The notes: a model not told the origin generated them from the sequence alone. A stretch of 64,000 bases of DNA from Sphingobacterium sp. FBM7-1 (GCF_020687765.1 NZ_JAJEWJ010000003.1:186001-250000), one strand, 5' to 3'; positions 46,211 to 55,225 are shown, counted from the first letter of the stretch. A program made the numbers and translations.

Positions 46211-46492
46211 CTATTCAACAGAAACGGTCAGTCCTTCCGATTTCAAGATTTTACGGTATACTTCCATTTCTGTATAAGAGCCCTCTAAAACCGCACACTT
46301 TCCTTCGGTATGTACCTTCCAGGCAATTTGCTCGGCTTGGGTTTCCGAATATTGCAAATGCCGCATCAAGCAATTAATAACATGATCAAACGTATTCACC
46401 TCATCATTCCAAAGAATCAGACGGTTCGTGGTTTTTACAGCTGATAATATCTCTTCAAGCGTAAATGCTTCTTGCTCTGTTTGTACACCCAT
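46211..46492 (-). CDS. clpS: ATP-dependent Clp protease adaptor ClpS
   Basis: ClpS binds N-degron substrates and delivers them to ClpAP/ClpCP. The 93-residue product has the core LILWNDEVNTFDHVINCLMRHLQYSETQAEQIAWKVHTEGKC, in which WNDEVNTFDHV matches the conserved N-end recognition region and HTEGKC the family motif. Length is normal. It lies downstream of the fatty acid hydroxylase gene; no clpA-like gene is in the window. Confidence 0.95.
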   Translation of the reverse strand: MGVQTEQEAFTLEEILSAVKTTNRLILWNDEVNTFDHVINCLMRHLQYSETQAEQIAWKVHTEGKCAVLEGSYTEMEVYRKILKSEGLTVSVE

Positions 46493-46572
46493 GCGGCAAA
46501 AATAATCAATATTTTAAAAAACAGGCAGCTTTACAAAGGAATTGGAAGAACGGACGATAAAACACGTCAGAT

Positions 46573-47211
46573 TTACTCGCCATTTTTCTTTTTTTTCTTG
46601 AACCCAGAGTCGAAAATAACATCCCAGATAGCCGAGCTCACACCAAATCCCCGATCGGGGTCAGCGTAGTGGTGCAACATATGATGATCCTTTATGCGCT
46701 TAAAAAGCCCTGATTTAAAATTAGCATGGTGCATCGCATAATGGCATTCGTCATAAATCAGGTAGCCCAACAAAAAACCAGCGAAAAAAGAAGCTAATAT
46801 AAATTCAGAAAGGAATAAGCTAAAAATAAAGTAAATGATAGCCGCCAGCGGAATACTCGCTGATAAAGGCATCACTAACCGCAGCCGATCTTTTGGGTAA
46901 TCGTGATGAACCCCATGAAAAATAAAGTGTATACGTTTCCCCCAACCTGAGGTCGGTTCGTAATGGAATACCCAACGGTGCAATACATATTCAGCCAACG
47001 TCCAAAAAGCCAATCCCGCTAAAAACCATAACGCAATATCCCCTGCCGACATTTCTCCGTAAGTATAAGCTTTATAAATAAAATAACCTATGACCGGAAT
47101 CCAAAATATTAAAGGAACGCTATAATGTATTTTCGTTAGTGATTCTAAAAAATTATTTTTAAACATCCGAACGGAATCAGTTCCGTTAGAAACATATAAT
47201 TTCTTTGCCAT
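46573..47211 (-). CDS. Fatty acid hydroxylase superfamily membrane protein
   Basis: A 212-residue integral membrane protein with the histidine clusters of the sterol desaturase/fatty acid hydroxylase superfamily: HRWVFH (about 78-83), HFIFHGVHHDYP, HYAMHH and HHMLHH. These bind a di-metal centre in the family. It most resembles fatty acid 2-hydroxylase (FAH12/Scs7-like), which in Sphingobacteria could hydroxylate fatty acids of sphingolipids; that link is inference. It has its own strong promoter. Confidence 0.85.
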   Translation of the reverse strand: MAKKLYVSNGTDSVRMFKNNFLESLTKIHYSVPLIFWIPVIGYFIYKAYTYGEMSAGDIALWFLAGLAFWTLAEYVLHRWVFHYEPTSGWGKRIHFIFHGVHHDYPKDRLRLVMPLSASIPLAAIIYFIFSLFLSEFILASFFAGFLLGYLIYDECHYAMHHANFKSGLFKRIKDHHMLHHYADPDRGFGVSSAIWDVIFDSGFKKKKKNGE

Positions 47212-47240
47212 GACACGTGTTTTTGATAAATCTAGCGAAA

Positions 47241-47271
47241 CAAAGTTACCACGTATTGCCGGCTTATCAAA
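47241..47271 (-). promoter_or_regulatory. Promoter of the fatty acid hydroxylase-clpS pair
   Basis: On the minus strand TTTG (47268-47271), a 19-base spacer and TAACTTTG (47241-47248) match the Bacteroidota consensus in full, about 30 bases before the ATG. Confidence 0.7.
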
Positions 47272-47274
47272 GGC

Positions 47275-47376
47275 TTACTTTTTGAACTTTTTCAGTTTTT
47301 TGTCAAATATCCGTGCAAATACTGAGTAACTCGTTACTGCATCGGTAAAAAACCATGCAATAACGAGCAATACCAT
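47275..47376 (-). CDS. Possible 33-residue membrane microprotein after thrC
   Basis: A short frame starts with ATG four bases after the thrC stop codon. It would encode a hydrophobic helix (MVLLVIAWFFTDAVTSYSVF) and a basic tail (DKKLKKFKK), a common shape for small membrane proteins. A longer open frame extends upstream into thrC but is a shadow there. There is no independent evidence of expression, and chance is a fair alternative. Confidence 0.3.
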   Translation of the reverse strand: MVLLVIAWFFTDAVTSYSVFARIFDKKLKKFKK

Positions 47377-47380
47377 AACA

Positions 47381-48688
47381 CTATTTATGCGCCAACAAAT
47401 ACGTTTTGAAAGACGCATAATCGGCCGGCATCTCGGTTGCCAACTTCGGCTTCCCTGCCAAGTCTTCCGCTCCTTCCGGTAATTCAATCTTCGCAAATAC
47501 TTCTTGCGAAATCGCATCTGGAAATTTGCACGGATGGGCGGTCGACAAGAACACAGAAGCATACGTTCCCGGATGATCTTGTTTATACTGCTTCGATGCC
47601 AGATAAGCTATCGCCGTATGCGGACAAGCAATATACTGATAGTTCGTATAAAGCTCTTCCATCGCTTTCACAGTCTGGTCGTCATCGTAGGTGTACGAGG
47701 ATATCACACCGCGTAGCTCATCCAGATTATTTTGAAACAGGTCTTGAATACGCACCCAATTGCTTGGATCCCCAACATCCATTGCATTAGCCAACGTCTG
47801 TACCGATGGCTTCGGATCATAACTACCCGATTGTAAAAAACGTGGAACCGTATCGTTTACATTCGTTCCTGCTACGAAGTGCGTCACCGGCAAGCCCATT
47901 TTATAGGCCAGCAAACCCGCACCGATGTTTCCGAAGTTACCGCTAGGCACCGTGAAAACCACTTCAGAAATGCCTTGTGATTTCAACTGCGCATAAGCCC
48001 AGAAATAATAGAACGTCTGCGGAATAAGGCGCGCAATATTAATGGAGTTGGCCGAGGTCAGCCGCAGCACTTTATTAACGTCCGCGTCATTAAACGCCGT
48101 TTTCACAAGCGCCTGACAATCGTCAAACGTGCCATCTACTTCCAGGGCACGTATATTTTCACCATTGGTTGTCAACTGTTCTTCCTGCACCTTAGATACC
48201 TTACCCTTTGGATAAAGTATAGTTACCCGCGTACCGTCTACACCTAAAAATCCAGATGCCACCGCTCCCCCCGTATCTCCAGAGGTCGCTACCAATACAT
48301 CCAATAGTTGGTCTCCTTGCTTCGAGAAATAGCCCATTACCCGGCTCATAAACCGTGCACCAAAATCCTTAAAAGCATAGGACGGTCCATGGAACAATTC
48401 CAAAACTCCTGTTTCGGCATCCAAAAATCGAACAGGCGCATCAAAATTAATCGCATCCGCAATAATAGCCTGCAAATCATCTTTCGGAATATCGTCGCCA
48501 ATTAAAGCATGCGCAACCTCCAGCGCAATCTCTTGCAAAGAATATTGTTGAATCTGGCGAATAAAAGCAGGGTCTAACACCGGGATAACTTCCGGCATAT
48601 ATAAGCCTTTGTCCGCCGGTAAGGAATTGAAAACAGCTTCTTGAAAAGAAACCCGTAAATCTTTATTATTTGTACTATATAACTTCAT
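47381..48688 (-). CDS. thrC: Threonine synthase
   Basis: ThrC converts O-phosphohomoserine to threonine with pyridoxal phosphate. The 435-residue product has the PLP lysine in LFHGPSYAFKDFGARFM (about residue 112), the phosphate-binding ATSGDTGGAVASGF, and TVPSGNFGNIGAG. It is the last of the thrA-thrB-thrC operon, 57 bases after thrB. Regulation is probably by the leader attenuator upstream of thrA. Confidence 0.96.
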   Translation of the reverse strand: MKLYSTNNKDLRVSFQEAVFNSLPADKGLYMPEVIPVLDPAFIRQIQQYSLQEIALEVAHALIGDDIPKDDLQAIIADAINFDAPVRFLDAETGVLELFHGPSYAFKDFGARFMSRVMGYFSKQGDQLLDVLVATSGDTGGAVASGFLGVDGTRVTILYPKGKVSKVQEEQLTTNGENIRALEVDGTFDDCQALVKTAFNDADVNKVLRLTSANSINIARLIPQTFYYFWAYAQLKSQGISEVVFTVPSGNFGNIGAGLLAYKMGLPVTHFVAGTNVNDTVPRFLQSGSYDPKPSVQTLANAMDVGDPSNWVRIQDLFQNNLDELRGVISSYTYDDDQTVKAMEELYTNYQYIACPHTAIAYLASKQYKQDHPGTYASVFLSTAHPCKFPDAISQEVFAKIELPEGAEDLAGKPKLATEMPADYASFKTYLLAHK

Positions 48689-48745
48689 TTTTCTATTAAG
48701 CTCGTTAAGACATGGATAATGTTAAAATATAAACAGAACGAAAGA

Positions 48746-49723
48746 CTATATAACCCTCGGTCCGTCTACATTGACCGGAGATACATATTTAAAGCTATCA
48801 ATTTCACAATCCGTTAAATGTTGTTGAATGCGGCTAGCGGCATTCTCAGCCGTCTCTTGACCCCGAGAAATCGCAACGACCGACGGGCCCGAACCTGAAA
48901 TCCCGAAGCTTAAGGCGCCCGCATCCAGAGCAATTTGCTTCATGGTATAAAATTCTGGAATCAAAATAGCGCGCGTCGGTTCAATCAGCACATCATGCAT
49001 ACTTCTGCTAATTAAATCGTAATCACTTTCATATAAGCCCGCGATCAATCCCGCAATATTCCCCCATTGCGTCACCGCATCTTTCAAGAATACCTTCTCC
49101 TTAATAAGCTGTCTCGCATCACGCGTAGGCACATCTACTTTAGGAAAGACAATTCCAGCATATAGCTCTTCCGGAACCGGCAAACTGATAACATCCAACG
49201 GATGTTGCCCACGAATTAACGTAATGCCCCCCATCAATGCCGGCGCCACATTATCCGCATGCCCATGTCCACAGGCTAAACGCTCACCTTCCACACAGTA
49301 AGGCAGGAGCTCTTCCTTCGTCAAAGGGTTTCCAAGCAAGCTATTAATAGCAAATAAACCCGCAACCGTACTCGCCGAACTAGAACCCAAACCACTCCCG
49401 ATAGGCATATGTTTAATCAGCTCAATTTCGACACCTATTTCTTTAGAAACACCAAGATGCGCTAAGAGCATTTGAACACAAGCACTCACCGTATTTTTAT
49501 CCGCATCCAAAGGCAATTTCCCATCGTCCCCTACAATCGAACGGATACGCACTCCCGGCGCCGCTACCCGATGCATCACAACCTCATCTCCTGGATAGTC
49601 TACTGCGAAACCCAATATGTCAAATCCACATATCATATTCGCTACAGTAGCCGGAGCAAACACCCGTACCGTGTCCTTGATGTTGCTAAAATCTAGCTTT
49701 TTAACTGTTTTATTTTGATTCAT
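48746..49723 (-). CDS. thrB: Homoserine kinase
   Basis: ThrB phosphorylates homoserine, a GHMP kinase reaction. The 325-residue product has the N-terminal VRVFAPATVANMICGFDILGFAV, the ATP-binding GHMP motif PIGSGLGSSSASTVAGL (about 110-126) and the C-terminal motif GISGSGPSVVAIS. It lies between thrA (27-base gap) and thrC, the expected order for the pathway. Confidence 0.96.
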   Translation of the reverse strand: MNQNKTVKKLDFSNIKDTVRVFAPATVANMICGFDILGFAVDYPGDEVVMHRVAAPGVRIRSIVGDDGKLPLDADKNTVSACVQMLLAHLGVSKEIGVEIELIKHMPIGSGLGSSSASTVAGLFAINSLLGNPLTKEELLPYCVEGERLACGHGHADNVAPALMGGITLIRGQHPLDVISLPVPEELYAGIVFPKVDVPTRDARQLIKEKVFLKDAVTQWGNIAGLIAGLYESDYDLISRSMHDVLIEPTRAILIPEFYTMKQIALDAGALSFGISGSGPSVVAISRGQETAENAASRIQQHLTDCEIDSFKYVSPVNVDGPRVI

Positions 49724-49750
49724 TACGATAACTTATCACTCTTATCTCAT

Positions 49751-52198
49751 TTATGCTCCCACATTCACCAAGTCTGCAAAAACACCAGCCGCAGTCACTT
49801 CCGCACCTGCCCCCGGCCCTTTAACAACCAACGGCCGCTCTTTATAACGCTCCGTCGTAAACGAAATGATGTTGTCACTGCCCGATAAAGCGTAAAACGG
49901 ATGGTTTTCGTCCACCATCTCCAAGGCAATAGCGACCTTACCATCTTCAAGCTTACCAATATAGCGGATTACTTTCTTTTGGCTCTCTGCCTCTTCTTTC
50001 AAAGCATTAAAATAATGATCCGCTTTCAACAGCTCCGCATAGAAATCATCCACCGATGCCGCTTCCAAACAAGCTTGCGGAAGGATAGCCCCTAAATCAA
50101 CGTCAGACGGTTCTATCACATGACCTGCATCCCTTGCTAAAATTAGCATTTTCCGCATGAAATCAACACCACCTAAATCGTCCCGCGGATCTGGCTCCGT
50201 ATACCCCAGTTCCTGTGCCTTTTTAACCACATCGTAGAAGGACGCCTCACCCGTAAAATTATTAAATATATACGATATCGTTCCAGACAGAATCGCTTCA
50301 ATACGAACAATACGATCCCCGCTCAACATCAGATCTTTCAACACCCGGACAATCGGCAGCCCTGCCCCTACATTCGTTTCATAAAAGAAATCAACCCCAT
50401 ATTTCCGTGCCGTTTCGTGGAGCGCCGTATATTGCTCATACGATCCCGAGTTCGCAATCTTGTTACACGTAACCACCGAAATATTCGATTTAAAGGCCTC
50501 CAAGTAATACGTCGACGGAAGCGGACTAGCCGTATTATCCACGAATACACAATTTGGCAAATTCATCTCCTTCATACGTTCCACAAAGCCCGACAAATCG
50601 GCGACCTCTCCTTGCTCTTCCAACGTTGTGCGCCAGTTTGCCAAATCGACTCCTTCCGCGTCGAAAAGCATTTTTCTAGAATTGGATATCCCCGCAATTT
50701 TAATTTCCAGATCATTATTTTCCACCAAGAAATCATATTGCTCCTGAATCTGCTTCAGCAAAGTAGCACCGATATTACCCGTACCTAAACTAAACACATA
50801 TACCGTTTTCTTTAACTCCGCAAAAAATGCATCATGCACGGTATTCAAGGCCTTGGCCATATTCTCCCGCTCGATGATAACCGATATATTTAGCTCCGAA
50901 GAACCCTGTGCGATAGCCCGCACATTGATACCATTCCTTCCTAATGCATGGAATAAACGACCCGACATACCCGGCGTACGCTTCATGTTCTCTCCCACGA
51001 TAGCCAACACAGACAAACCATTCTCTACCGTAGGCAACACCAACTTGTTCGCCTCGAGCTCCAGCTCGAACTCCGCCTTAATAAGCTGTACCGCTTTTGT
51101 CGCATCACTTGGATGAACCGCAAAAGTGATACTGTGCTCCGATGACGATTGCGTGATTAACACCACATTGATCTGCTCTCTCGCTAGCAAAGTAAAAAGC
51201 CGCCCGCTAAATCCAGATTTACCGATCATGCCACTGCCCGAAACATTGATCACAGAAATATCTGCAATCGATGAAATCCCCTTAATTGGATAAGCAGACT
51301 TTCCACTTTCAAACTGAATAACCGTACCCGGGAACTCCGGCTCAAACGTATTCCGGATTACAATCGGAATTTTTTTCAAAAATGCCGGAATCATCGTTGG
51401 TGGGTAAATAACTTTCGCCCCAAAATAAGAAAGCTCCATAGCCTCATTATACGACAACGTAGGCTGCGAAAACGCTTTCTTTACAATCCGCGGATCCGCA
51501 GTAAGCATACCGTTCACGTCTGTCCAAATTTCGATGGCAGAAGCCTGCAAAACGGATCCTAAAATAGCCGCAGTATAATCCGACCCACCTCTTCCCAATG
51601 TCGTGATGCGGCCTTGCTCATTAGCGCCAATAAAACCAGTAACAAACAACAGTTTATCAGCATGCGTTTGTCCTAGCGACAGGATAAGTTGATTCGTTAG
51701 CTCCTCATTAATATGTGCATGCCCAAAATTGGAATCCGTCTTTATATAATGCGAAGCATCAATATACAGCGCTTGCTCTACATCTTGCTCCATAATTTTG
51801 GACACCATATAGTTCGACAGTCGCTCCCCGAAAGAAACCACTAGATCTTTACTTTGTAAACTAAGTTCACGGAGGGCATTGATGCCTTGCAGAATATCTT
51901 CCAATTCATTGAGCATCAATTTGAGCTTAGTGAAAACCGGATTTTGATATTTTACCGCGATCAACTTTTTCACCACTTCGAAATGGCGTTCTTCCACGAT
52001 TTTCAAATCCTCGTCGAAAGAAATACGCTCCGCCGCATTTTCTGCCATTTTTGTTAGCAAGTTTGTTACACCAGCCATCGCCGATAACACGACCAAAGGT
52101 TTTTCTCCCTTATCGTAGGCATGCTTGACAATATTTAATACTGCCTTTACACTATCGACATTGCCAACTGAAGTTCCTCCAAACTTTAATACTTTCAT
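49751..52198 (-). CDS. thrA: Bifunctional aspartokinase I/homoserine dehydrogenase I
   Basis: The 815-residue fusion catalyses the first and third steps from aspartate to threonine. The N-terminal aspartokinase (about 1-290) starts MKVLKFGGTSVGNVDSV and has TTLGRGGSDYTAAILG. Two ACT regulatory domains follow (about 310-455). The C-terminal homoserine dehydrogenase (from about 465) has the NAD motif FSLGTGNIGATLL and GAGLPIVRVLKDLMLSGD...GILSGTISYIF type sequence (EAILSGTISYIFNNF), ending KGPGAGAEVTAAGVFADLV. It probably responds to threonine by feedback and to the attenuator upstream. Confidence 0.96.
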   Translation of the reverse strand: MKVLKFGGTSVGNVDSVKAVLNIVKHAYDKGEKPLVVLSAMAGVTNLLTKMAENAAERISFDEDLKIVEERHFEVVKKLIAVKYQNPVFTKLKLMLNELEDILQGINALRELSLQSKDLVVSFGERLSNYMVSKIMEQDVEQALYIDASHYIKTDSNFGHAHINEELTNQLILSLGQTHADKLLFVTGFIGANEQGRITTLGRGGSDYTAAILGSVLQASAIEIWTDVNGMLTADPRIVKKAFSQPTLSYNEAMELSYFGAKVIYPPTMIPAFLKKIPIVIRNTFEPEFPGTVIQFESGKSAYPIKGISSIADISVINVSGSGMIGKSGFSGRLFTLLAREQINVVLITQSSSEHSITFAVHPSDATKAVQLIKAEFELELEANKLVLPTVENGLSVLAIVGENMKRTPGMSGRLFHALGRNGINVRAIAQGSSELNISVIIERENMAKALNTVHDAFFAELKKTVYVFSLGTGNIGATLLKQIQEQYDFLVENNDLEIKIAGISNSRKMLFDAEGVDLANWRTTLEEQGEVADLSGFVERMKEMNLPNCVFVDNTASPLPSTYYLEAFKSNISVVTCNKIANSGSYEQYTALHETARKYGVDFFYETNVGAGLPIVRVLKDLMLSGDRIVRIEAILSGTISYIFNNFTGEASFYDVVKKAQELGYTEPDPRDDLGGVDFMRKMLILARDAGHVIEPSDVDLGAILPQACLEAASVDDFYAELLKADHYFNALKEEAESQKKVIRYIGKLEDGKVAIALEMVDENHPFYALSGSDNIISFTTERYKERPLVVKGPGAGAEVTAAGVFADLVNVGA

Positions 52199-52241
52199 TT
52201 CCGTTTATTTATCTATAATTTAAAACAATGTATATACGAAC

Positions 52242-52271
52242 TAAAAAAGCCTTCCCATGTGGAGGAAGGCT
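52242..52271 (-). terminator. Attenuator terminator of the thr operon
   Basis: On the minus strand AGCCTTCC (52264-52271) pairs with GGAAGGCT (52248-52255) around an 8-base loop, and a run of T residues follows. It lies between the leader peptide and thrA. Its 5' arm overlaps an 8-base sequence, CTTCCTCC (52261-52268), exactly complementary to the end of the leader reading frame. Confidence 0.8.
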
Positions 52272-52305
52272 CTCTATATTATGTACACTTTTTTATACAA
52301 TAGAA

Positions 52306-52374
52306 TTACTTCCTCCGATGAATTGGGCCGGTGGTAATAATAATCGTTGTAGTAATTAAATGTAAACTTTCCAT
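52306..52374 (-). CDS. thrL: thr operon leader peptide
   Basis: A 22-residue reading frame from ATG at 52374 to TAA at 52306, directly upstream of the attenuator. It starts MESLHL and then has ITTTIIITTG, so five Thr and five Ile codons fall within 12 residues of each other. The Thr codons include ACT, ACA, ACG and ACC. This matches the logic of E. coli thrL, where starved ribosomes stall. Its last codons (CGG AGG AAG) contain GGAGGAAG (52309-52316), the antiterminator arm. Too short to be a normal protein; its role is regulatory in cis. Confidence 0.82.
   Translation of the reverse strand: MESLHLITTTIIITTGPIHRRK
52309..52316 (-). promoter_or_regulatory. Antiterminator arm in the thr leader
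   Basis: GGAGGAAG (minus strand) is complementary over all eight bases to CTTCCTCC at 52261-52268 in the terminator's 5' side. Pairing would disrupt the terminator. A ribosome at the leader stop codon would cover this arm. Confidence 0.7.
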
Positions 52375-52391
52375 ATATTTGAAAAACGATC

Positions 52392-52424
52392 TAAATATAG
52401 GGCTTTTATTTTGAAACAATCAAA
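52392..52424 (-). promoter_or_regulatory. thr operon promoter
   Basis: On the minus strand TTTG (52421-52424), a 21-base spacer and TATATTTA (52392-52399, one mismatch to TAnnTTTG) lie about 18 bases before the leader peptide ATG. Confidence 0.6.
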
Positions 52425-52571
52425 TATTTTTTTCTTTTTCTTGAATTTTTCACAACGATACGCTCTTTACCCCCTCCAATAAGACCTTCAAACGATTCGC
52501 AACGAGCTATTGAAATACAATAAAACATATGTTAAATTTCGTTAAAAAGCCGTTAATTAAATGCTAATTTC

Positions 52572-52603
52572 CTTGGAAGCCCAGACATTATGTATTAGAT
52601 TTG
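52572..52603 (+). promoter_or_regulatory. Promoter of the NlpC/P60 gene
   Basis: CTTG (52572-52575), a 20-base spacer and TAGATTTG (52596-52603) fit the consensus with one mismatch in -33. The predicted leader is about 63 bases. The -7 element overlaps the longest possible frame, supporting the later start at 52673. Nothing else was recognised between 52425 and 52571. Confidence 0.55.
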
Positions 52604-52672
52604 CTTCAGTTCTGTAGAAAAAATAAGACAGAACGAAAAACGTATCAAAAATCAAGTGAAATAGGCAGCATA

Positions 52673-53248
52673 ATGAATACAAAAAAACTGATAGCAGGCA
52701 TGCTTTTCGTAGCCTTATGTGCGGTATCACAAGCGCAAACTTCCAAGTCCACTTCTTCCGATCCGGATAACCTAGCCAAAGAATATTTCTCCCAAATCAT
52801 GGGCGTTGCATCCAATGCGATGGCTAACACGAAACTTTATCAATTCGTATACGAGTGGTTAGGTACCCCTTATCGTTTAGGAGGTGATTCCAAGAAAGGT
52901 ATCGATTGCTCCAAATTCTCACTTGCTGTATATGAAAATGTATTCAATACGACCATAGGCTACAACAGCCGCAATCAATATGCTAACGTCAAGCCTATCC
53001 GCAAGAATGACCTGCAACCGGGCGACCTTGTATTCTTTAAAATTCGTAGCAGACAGATTACCCATGTTGGCATCTATCTAGGCGATGACAAATTTGCACA
53101 TGCAGCCTCCAGTAGAGGCGTTATGATCAGCAATCTTAACGAAGCCTATTGGAAACGCTATTACTATAACGGCGGCAGACCATCAGAGATAAATGAAACC
53201 ATCTTAGCGGATGCCGGCGCCGATGACGAAGAAAACAACTTACATTAA
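52673..53248 (+). CDS. NlpC/P60 family peptidoglycan endopeptidase
   Basis: A 191-residue secreted cell wall hydrolase. The ATG at 52673 gives a clean signal peptide (about 1-22, ending AVSQAQ); the frame is open 24 codons further but that part is not signal-like. The NlpC/P60 domain (about 55-170) has catalytic Cys79 in GIDCSKFSLAVY, His131 in ITHVGIYLG, and the third polar residue at His143 (FAHAASSRG). Such enzymes cleave D-Glu to diaminopimelate links, consistent with the meso-DAP MurE in this window. Confidence 0.92.
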   Translation: MNTKKLIAGMLFVALCAVSQAQTSKSTSSDPDNLAKEYFSQIMGVASNAMANTKLYQFVYEWLGTPYRLGGDSKKGIDCSKFSLAVYENVFNTTIGYNSRNQYANVKPIRKNDLQPGDLVFFKIRSRQITHVGIYLGDDKFAHAASSRGVMISNLNEAYWKRYYYNGGRPSEINETILADAGADDEENNLH

Positions 53249-53270
53249 ATTTCTCGTAAGATAACATTAG

Positions 53271-53307
53271 AAAAGGTTCGGGTATATCAATATCCGAACC
53301 TTTTTTG
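53271..53307 (+). terminator. Rho-independent terminator after the NlpC/P60 gene
   Basis: AAAAGGTTCGGGTAT pairs with ATATCCGAACCTTTT (one G-U), a stem of about 15 bp, followed by T residues. Confidence 0.85.
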
Positions 53308-53338
53308 TATTTTTATGGGCATAATCAAGGAGCACAAT

Positions 53339-53854
53339 ATGTCTAATAAACGAACCCTTATTCTAGATAAAAAAGATATCCATCAAAAGTCTATACGCAT
53401 CGCCTATCAGATTCTCGAAGATAATTTTGAAGAAAAATCATTGGTATTAGTAGGCGTTGCAGATCGCGGTTACGTTTTCGCAAAACGACTTCAACAGTTT
53501 TTACAAGAGCTCGCCCCAGAGAAGCAGTTCGAACTGATTAAAGTAACCATCTCAAAAGCAAAAAGAAACTTAGAGGCAACAACCGACGTTCCCGTTGAAA
53601 CCGCCAAAGACAAAGTGATCATATTAATTGATGACGTACTCAACAGTGGCCGTACCCTAGCATACGGATTAGGACTATTTTTGAATGTGCCCCTTAAGAA
53701 AATGCGGACAGCTGTACTCATCGACCGGTCTCATCACCAATTCCCTTTGTTCAGCGATTATTACGGACTTAAACTCTCGACAATCCTAAAAGAACACGTA
53801 GAGGTCGAACTAGAAGAATTTGACCAAAAAGAAGACGCAGCCTGGCTGTCGTAA
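53339..53854 (+). CDS. PyrR-like phosphoribosyltransferase
   Basis: A 171-residue type I phosphoribosyltransferase. The PRPP-binding loop VIILIDDVLNSGRTLAYG (about 92-109) matches the family motif, and the overall layout (LVGVADRGYVFAKRL early, TAVLIDRSHHQFPLFSDYYG late) is that of PyrR. PyrR regulates pyrimidine genes in Firmicutes and can have uracil phosphoribosyltransferase activity; regulation is not established in this phylum. The ATG at 53339 is preferred over 53315 because AAGGAG, rare in this window, lies seven bases upstream. Confidence 0.85.
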   Translation: MSNKRTLILDKKDIHQKSIRIAYQILEDNFEEKSLVLVGVADRGYVFAKRLQQFLQELAPEKQFELIKVTISKAKRNLEATTDVPVETAKDKVIILIDDVLNSGRTLAYGLGLFLNVPLKKMRTAVLIDRSHHQFPLFSDYYGLKLSTILKEHVEVELEEFDQKEDAAWLS

Positions 53855-53858
53855 AAAT

Positions 53859-55157
53859 TTACGACGTTTTTATCCGTAGCCGTTGCCCTATTTTAAGTCG
53901 GGTAGTGCGTAAATTATTGTCCGCTTTTATCTGTGAGACCGTAGCCCCTTTAAATCGAGCGGCAATATGGGATAAAGTATCTCCCTTTCGGACGGTATAC
54001 GTTGTATATTTCACCGCCCGTTTACCCGCTTTCACGGGCGCCGAAGCCAACCGATCCCCTTTACCCGAGGACGCTTTAGTTACAGAAGACCCTTCGTCCA
54101 GCACAGCCAACATTTCCTTCGAACGAACCAATTGACCATTCAACGCCAGATAAAGCAAACTATCATTTAAGGATGCAGTCTCCGGTACGACGAGGCGCTT
54201 TGGACTTTCCACACTCGCATTTATTACCGAGCGCTTATAGGCAGGATTAAACTTTTCGATTGTTTCTAGTGGTAGATCAACCGCCAGCGCAATTTGTCTT
54301 AAATCAACCGGTTTCTCTATCATTATAGGCTTGGGTTCCCACGAAAAATCCGTTGGTGCAGCCGATATCCCGTACGCTTCAGCATGCTGCAAAGTATAGG
54401 CCATGGCGATGAATTTCGGCACATAATCTTGCGTCTCGCGCGGTAAAAAAGCAGCCAGTTGCCAGAAATCCGGATTTTGCAAACCAGAGCGTTGAATAGC
54501 GCGTCGAACCCCACCTCTACCACAATTATAAGAGGCTAAAGCCAACAACCAATCATTAAACTCATCATACGCCTCTTGAAGATAACGACTCGCGGCATGG
54601 CATGCCGCATAAGGATCTTTGCGTTCATCCACGTAACCATCCATCGTTAAATCATACATTTTTGCGGTAGGATACATAAATTGCCACAGCCCCACGGCAC
54701 CCGCGCGGGATACCACATGCGGATTCAACGAAGATTCAATAACCGACAAATATTTTAACTCTACCGGTAATTGGTTATCCGACAATATCTTTTCGTATAT
54801 CGGAAAATAATACTGCGCCAATCCCTGTAGCTTACTCATATAAGGATTGTAATTACGCGAGCTATATTTATCAATATAAGCTTTAATTTTTTCGTTTAGC
54901 GCCAACGGAACAGTCTGCTGTATTCTGCGCATACGACTGAAGACTAAGGAATCTTCCGCCGTATATAACGGGTCGCAATAAGACAACGTTTTAAGCGAAT
55001 CCAAACCAGAAATAATAACCTGACGTTGGCTAGATGCCGCCTCAATTAAATGCAAGGGAACGGGGTCCATTTCCACAGGATCCATGTCCTGTGCAGACAC
55101 AAAGGGTTGTAGCTCTAATACAAAAAAAGGTATTAACCACAAACGGTTTTTAATCAT
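53859..55157 (-). CDS. MltD-like lytic murein transglycosylase with LysM domain
   Basis: A 432-residue secreted enzyme cleaving peptidoglycan glycan strands to 1,6-anhydroMurNAc ends. The signal peptide (1-23, ending PFVSAQ) comes from the ATG at 55157; the frame extends 14 codons upstream but that part is not signal-like. The SLT domain (about 115-240) has catalytic Glu in SVIESSLNPHVVSRAGAVGLWQF and LASYNCGRGGVRRA. A LysM domain (about 385-430, YTVRKGDTLSHIAARFKG) binds peptidoglycan. It follows tatA on the same strand. Confidence 0.92.
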   Translation of the reverse strand: MIKNRLWLIPFFVLELQPFVSAQDMDPVEMDPVPLHLIEAASSQRQVIISGLDSLKTLSYCDPLYTAEDSLVFSRMRRIQQTVPLALNEKIKAYIDKYSSRNYNPYMSKLQGLAQYYFPIYEKILSDNQLPVELKYLSVIESSLNPHVVSRAGAVGLWQFMYPTAKMYDLTMDGYVDERKDPYAACHAASRYLQEAYDEFNDWLLALASYNCGRGGVRRAIQRSGLQNPDFWQLAAFLPRETQDYVPKFIAMAYTLQHAEAYGISAAPTDFSWEPKPIMIEKPVDLRQIALAVDLPLETIEKFNPAYKRSVINASVESPKRLVVPETASLNDSLLYLALNGQLVRSKEMLAVLDEGSSVTKASSGKGDRLASAPVKAGKRAVKYTTYTVRKGDTLSHIAARFKGATVSQIKADNNLRTTRLKIGQRLRIKTS

Positions 55158-55225
55158 ACGGTATTTCGGTGTTTTTATTTTAACGTAAACTTTCCCCAAG
55201 TAGTATATTCACGTTAAAAAACTAA

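Noticed and set aside
47377..47562. Extension of the small post-thrC frame into thrC
   Set aside because: It overlaps the conserved C-terminus of thrC in another frame. Only the part after the thrC stop could be a gene.
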